Assembly: GCA_944363505.1 (NCBI GenBank) | Contig: CALVUD010000001.1 | Span: 21,633-85,632, forward strand | Source of the DNA: an uncultured Clostridia bacterium | Lineage (GTDB): Bacteria > Bacillota > Clostridia > Christensenellales > DTU072 | Direction: 5' to 3' | Length of the DNA stretch: 64,000 bases | Part shown: positions 63,751-64,000 of the stretch, in pieces | Layout: each line of letters starts with the position of its first letter | Numbering within the stretch: the stretch's first letter is position 1 | Made by a program: the position numbers and the translations under genes | The notes under the pieces: generated by a model | Told to the model about the DNA's origin: nothing | Seen by the model: the letters and a program-made list of their open reading frames with translations, nothing else | The model's database searches: none

Positions 63751-64000
63751 TTCTGATTGCGGCAGTATGGGCGGCGCTTGCGGCGCTGCCTTTTGCCGTT
63801 GTCGGGAACAATGCTTATGGCGACGCTTACGCCGCAAACGGCGCGCAGAGTTATATCGTTTTGGAGAAAACCACCAAGCGCGTGTTATCGGACTCAAACG
63901 CCGACGCACGGCTTCCGATGGCTTCCACCACCAAGGTGATGACTGCGCTTATCGCTATCGAAAAAGGCAATCCCGCCGACACGGTTACGATTCCGGGCGA
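63696..64000 (+). CDS. dacB: D-alanyl-D-alanine carboxypeptidase, S11 family (partial, N-terminal)
   Basis: The first 101 residues of an S11-family penicillin-binding protein; the gene continues past the window. A signal peptide (about 15-42, ALILIAAVWAALAALPFAVV) precedes the mature start YIVLEKTTKRVL and the active-site SxxK in ASTTKVMTALIA. The ATG at 63696 follows GGAGG (63681-63685) at ten bases. It is the second such enzyme in this window and, by analogy to the ytfJ-dacB neighbourhood, may be the sporulation-linked DacB, but that cannot be shown from this part. Confidence 0.85.
   Translation, partial: MAGNRSAIRKNLSQKIALILIAAVWAALAALPFAVVGNNAYGDAYAANGAQSYIVLEKTTKRVLSDSNADARLPMASTTKVMTALIAIEKGNPADTVTIPG

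Overview
The window looks like chromosomal DNA of an anaerobic, endospore-forming member of the Clostridia, probably an uncultured gut-type lineage. Base composition is mid-range with many GAC/GCG/GGC codons. The evidence is a complete spoIIIAA-AH operon, spoIIAA-AB-sigF followed by spoVAC-AD-AE, spoIVB, a SCIFF ranthipeptide locus, a TIGR04086 membrane protein, a TM1266-type regulator and Firmicutes-style housekeeping synteny. I cannot name the genus or species from the sequence alone.

Layout. 1-4.0 kb: end of clpC, hpf, a TIM-barrel sugar isomerase, pgi, and an ABC ATPase whose catalytic motifs are mostly lost. 4.0-6.9 kb: a hairpin leader that hides a ribosome binding site, a TM1266-like regulator and a NitT/TauT-type ABC transporter. 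7-11.8 kb: ruvC-ruvA-ruvB-queA-tgt and yajC. 11.8-13.8 kb: TIGR04086 gene, SCIFF peptide and its radical SAM maturase. 13.9-21 kb: secD-secF, recJ, relA/spoT homologue. 21-23.7 kb: a P-type ATPase on the minus strand. 23.9-24.5 kb: six tRNA genes and a terminator, then an AT-rich ydeI-like gene. 25.4-29.9 kb: two transporters and a minus-strand HtrA-like lipoprotein protease.

30-33.4 kb: forespore control (spoIIAA, spoIIAB, sigF) and the spoVA genes for dipicolinate transport. 33.5-35.8 kb: ECF S-component, M24 peptidase, efp. 35.9-36.5 kb: a small XRE regulator, two copies of a 44-bp promoter-bearing repeat, and a structured transcript ending in a strong terminator, which I think is an undescribed small RNA. 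36.6-41.2 kb: spoIIIAA-AH. 41.4-43.5 kb: asp23, nusB, xseA, xseB. 43.6-45.1 kb: a large noncoding RNA of about 590 nt followed by a four-helix membrane protein; synteny and protein sequence identify these as OLE RNA and its partner OapA. 45.1-52 kb: tlyA, nadK, argR, recN, spoIVB, a polytopic membrane protein that may be SpoIIM-like, and a DacF-type carboxypeptidase. 52-63 kb: site-2 protease, scpA, scpB, then an 8.6-kb gene for a membrane-anchored protein built of MBG-like repeats. The window ends in a second D-Ala-D-Ala carboxypeptidase.

The most interesting signals are the OLE RNA/OapA locus, the repeat-driven candidate small RNA beside the XRE gene, and a recurring gene architecture in which the -10 box is followed by exactly six bases and then ATG with no ribosome binding site. 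The last suggests that leaderless transcripts are common here (ruvC, asp23, nadK; probably the 25.4-kb permease, oapA, the XRE gene and spoIIIAA). All computations were done by eye; folding, homology and promoter calls need the checks given with each finding.
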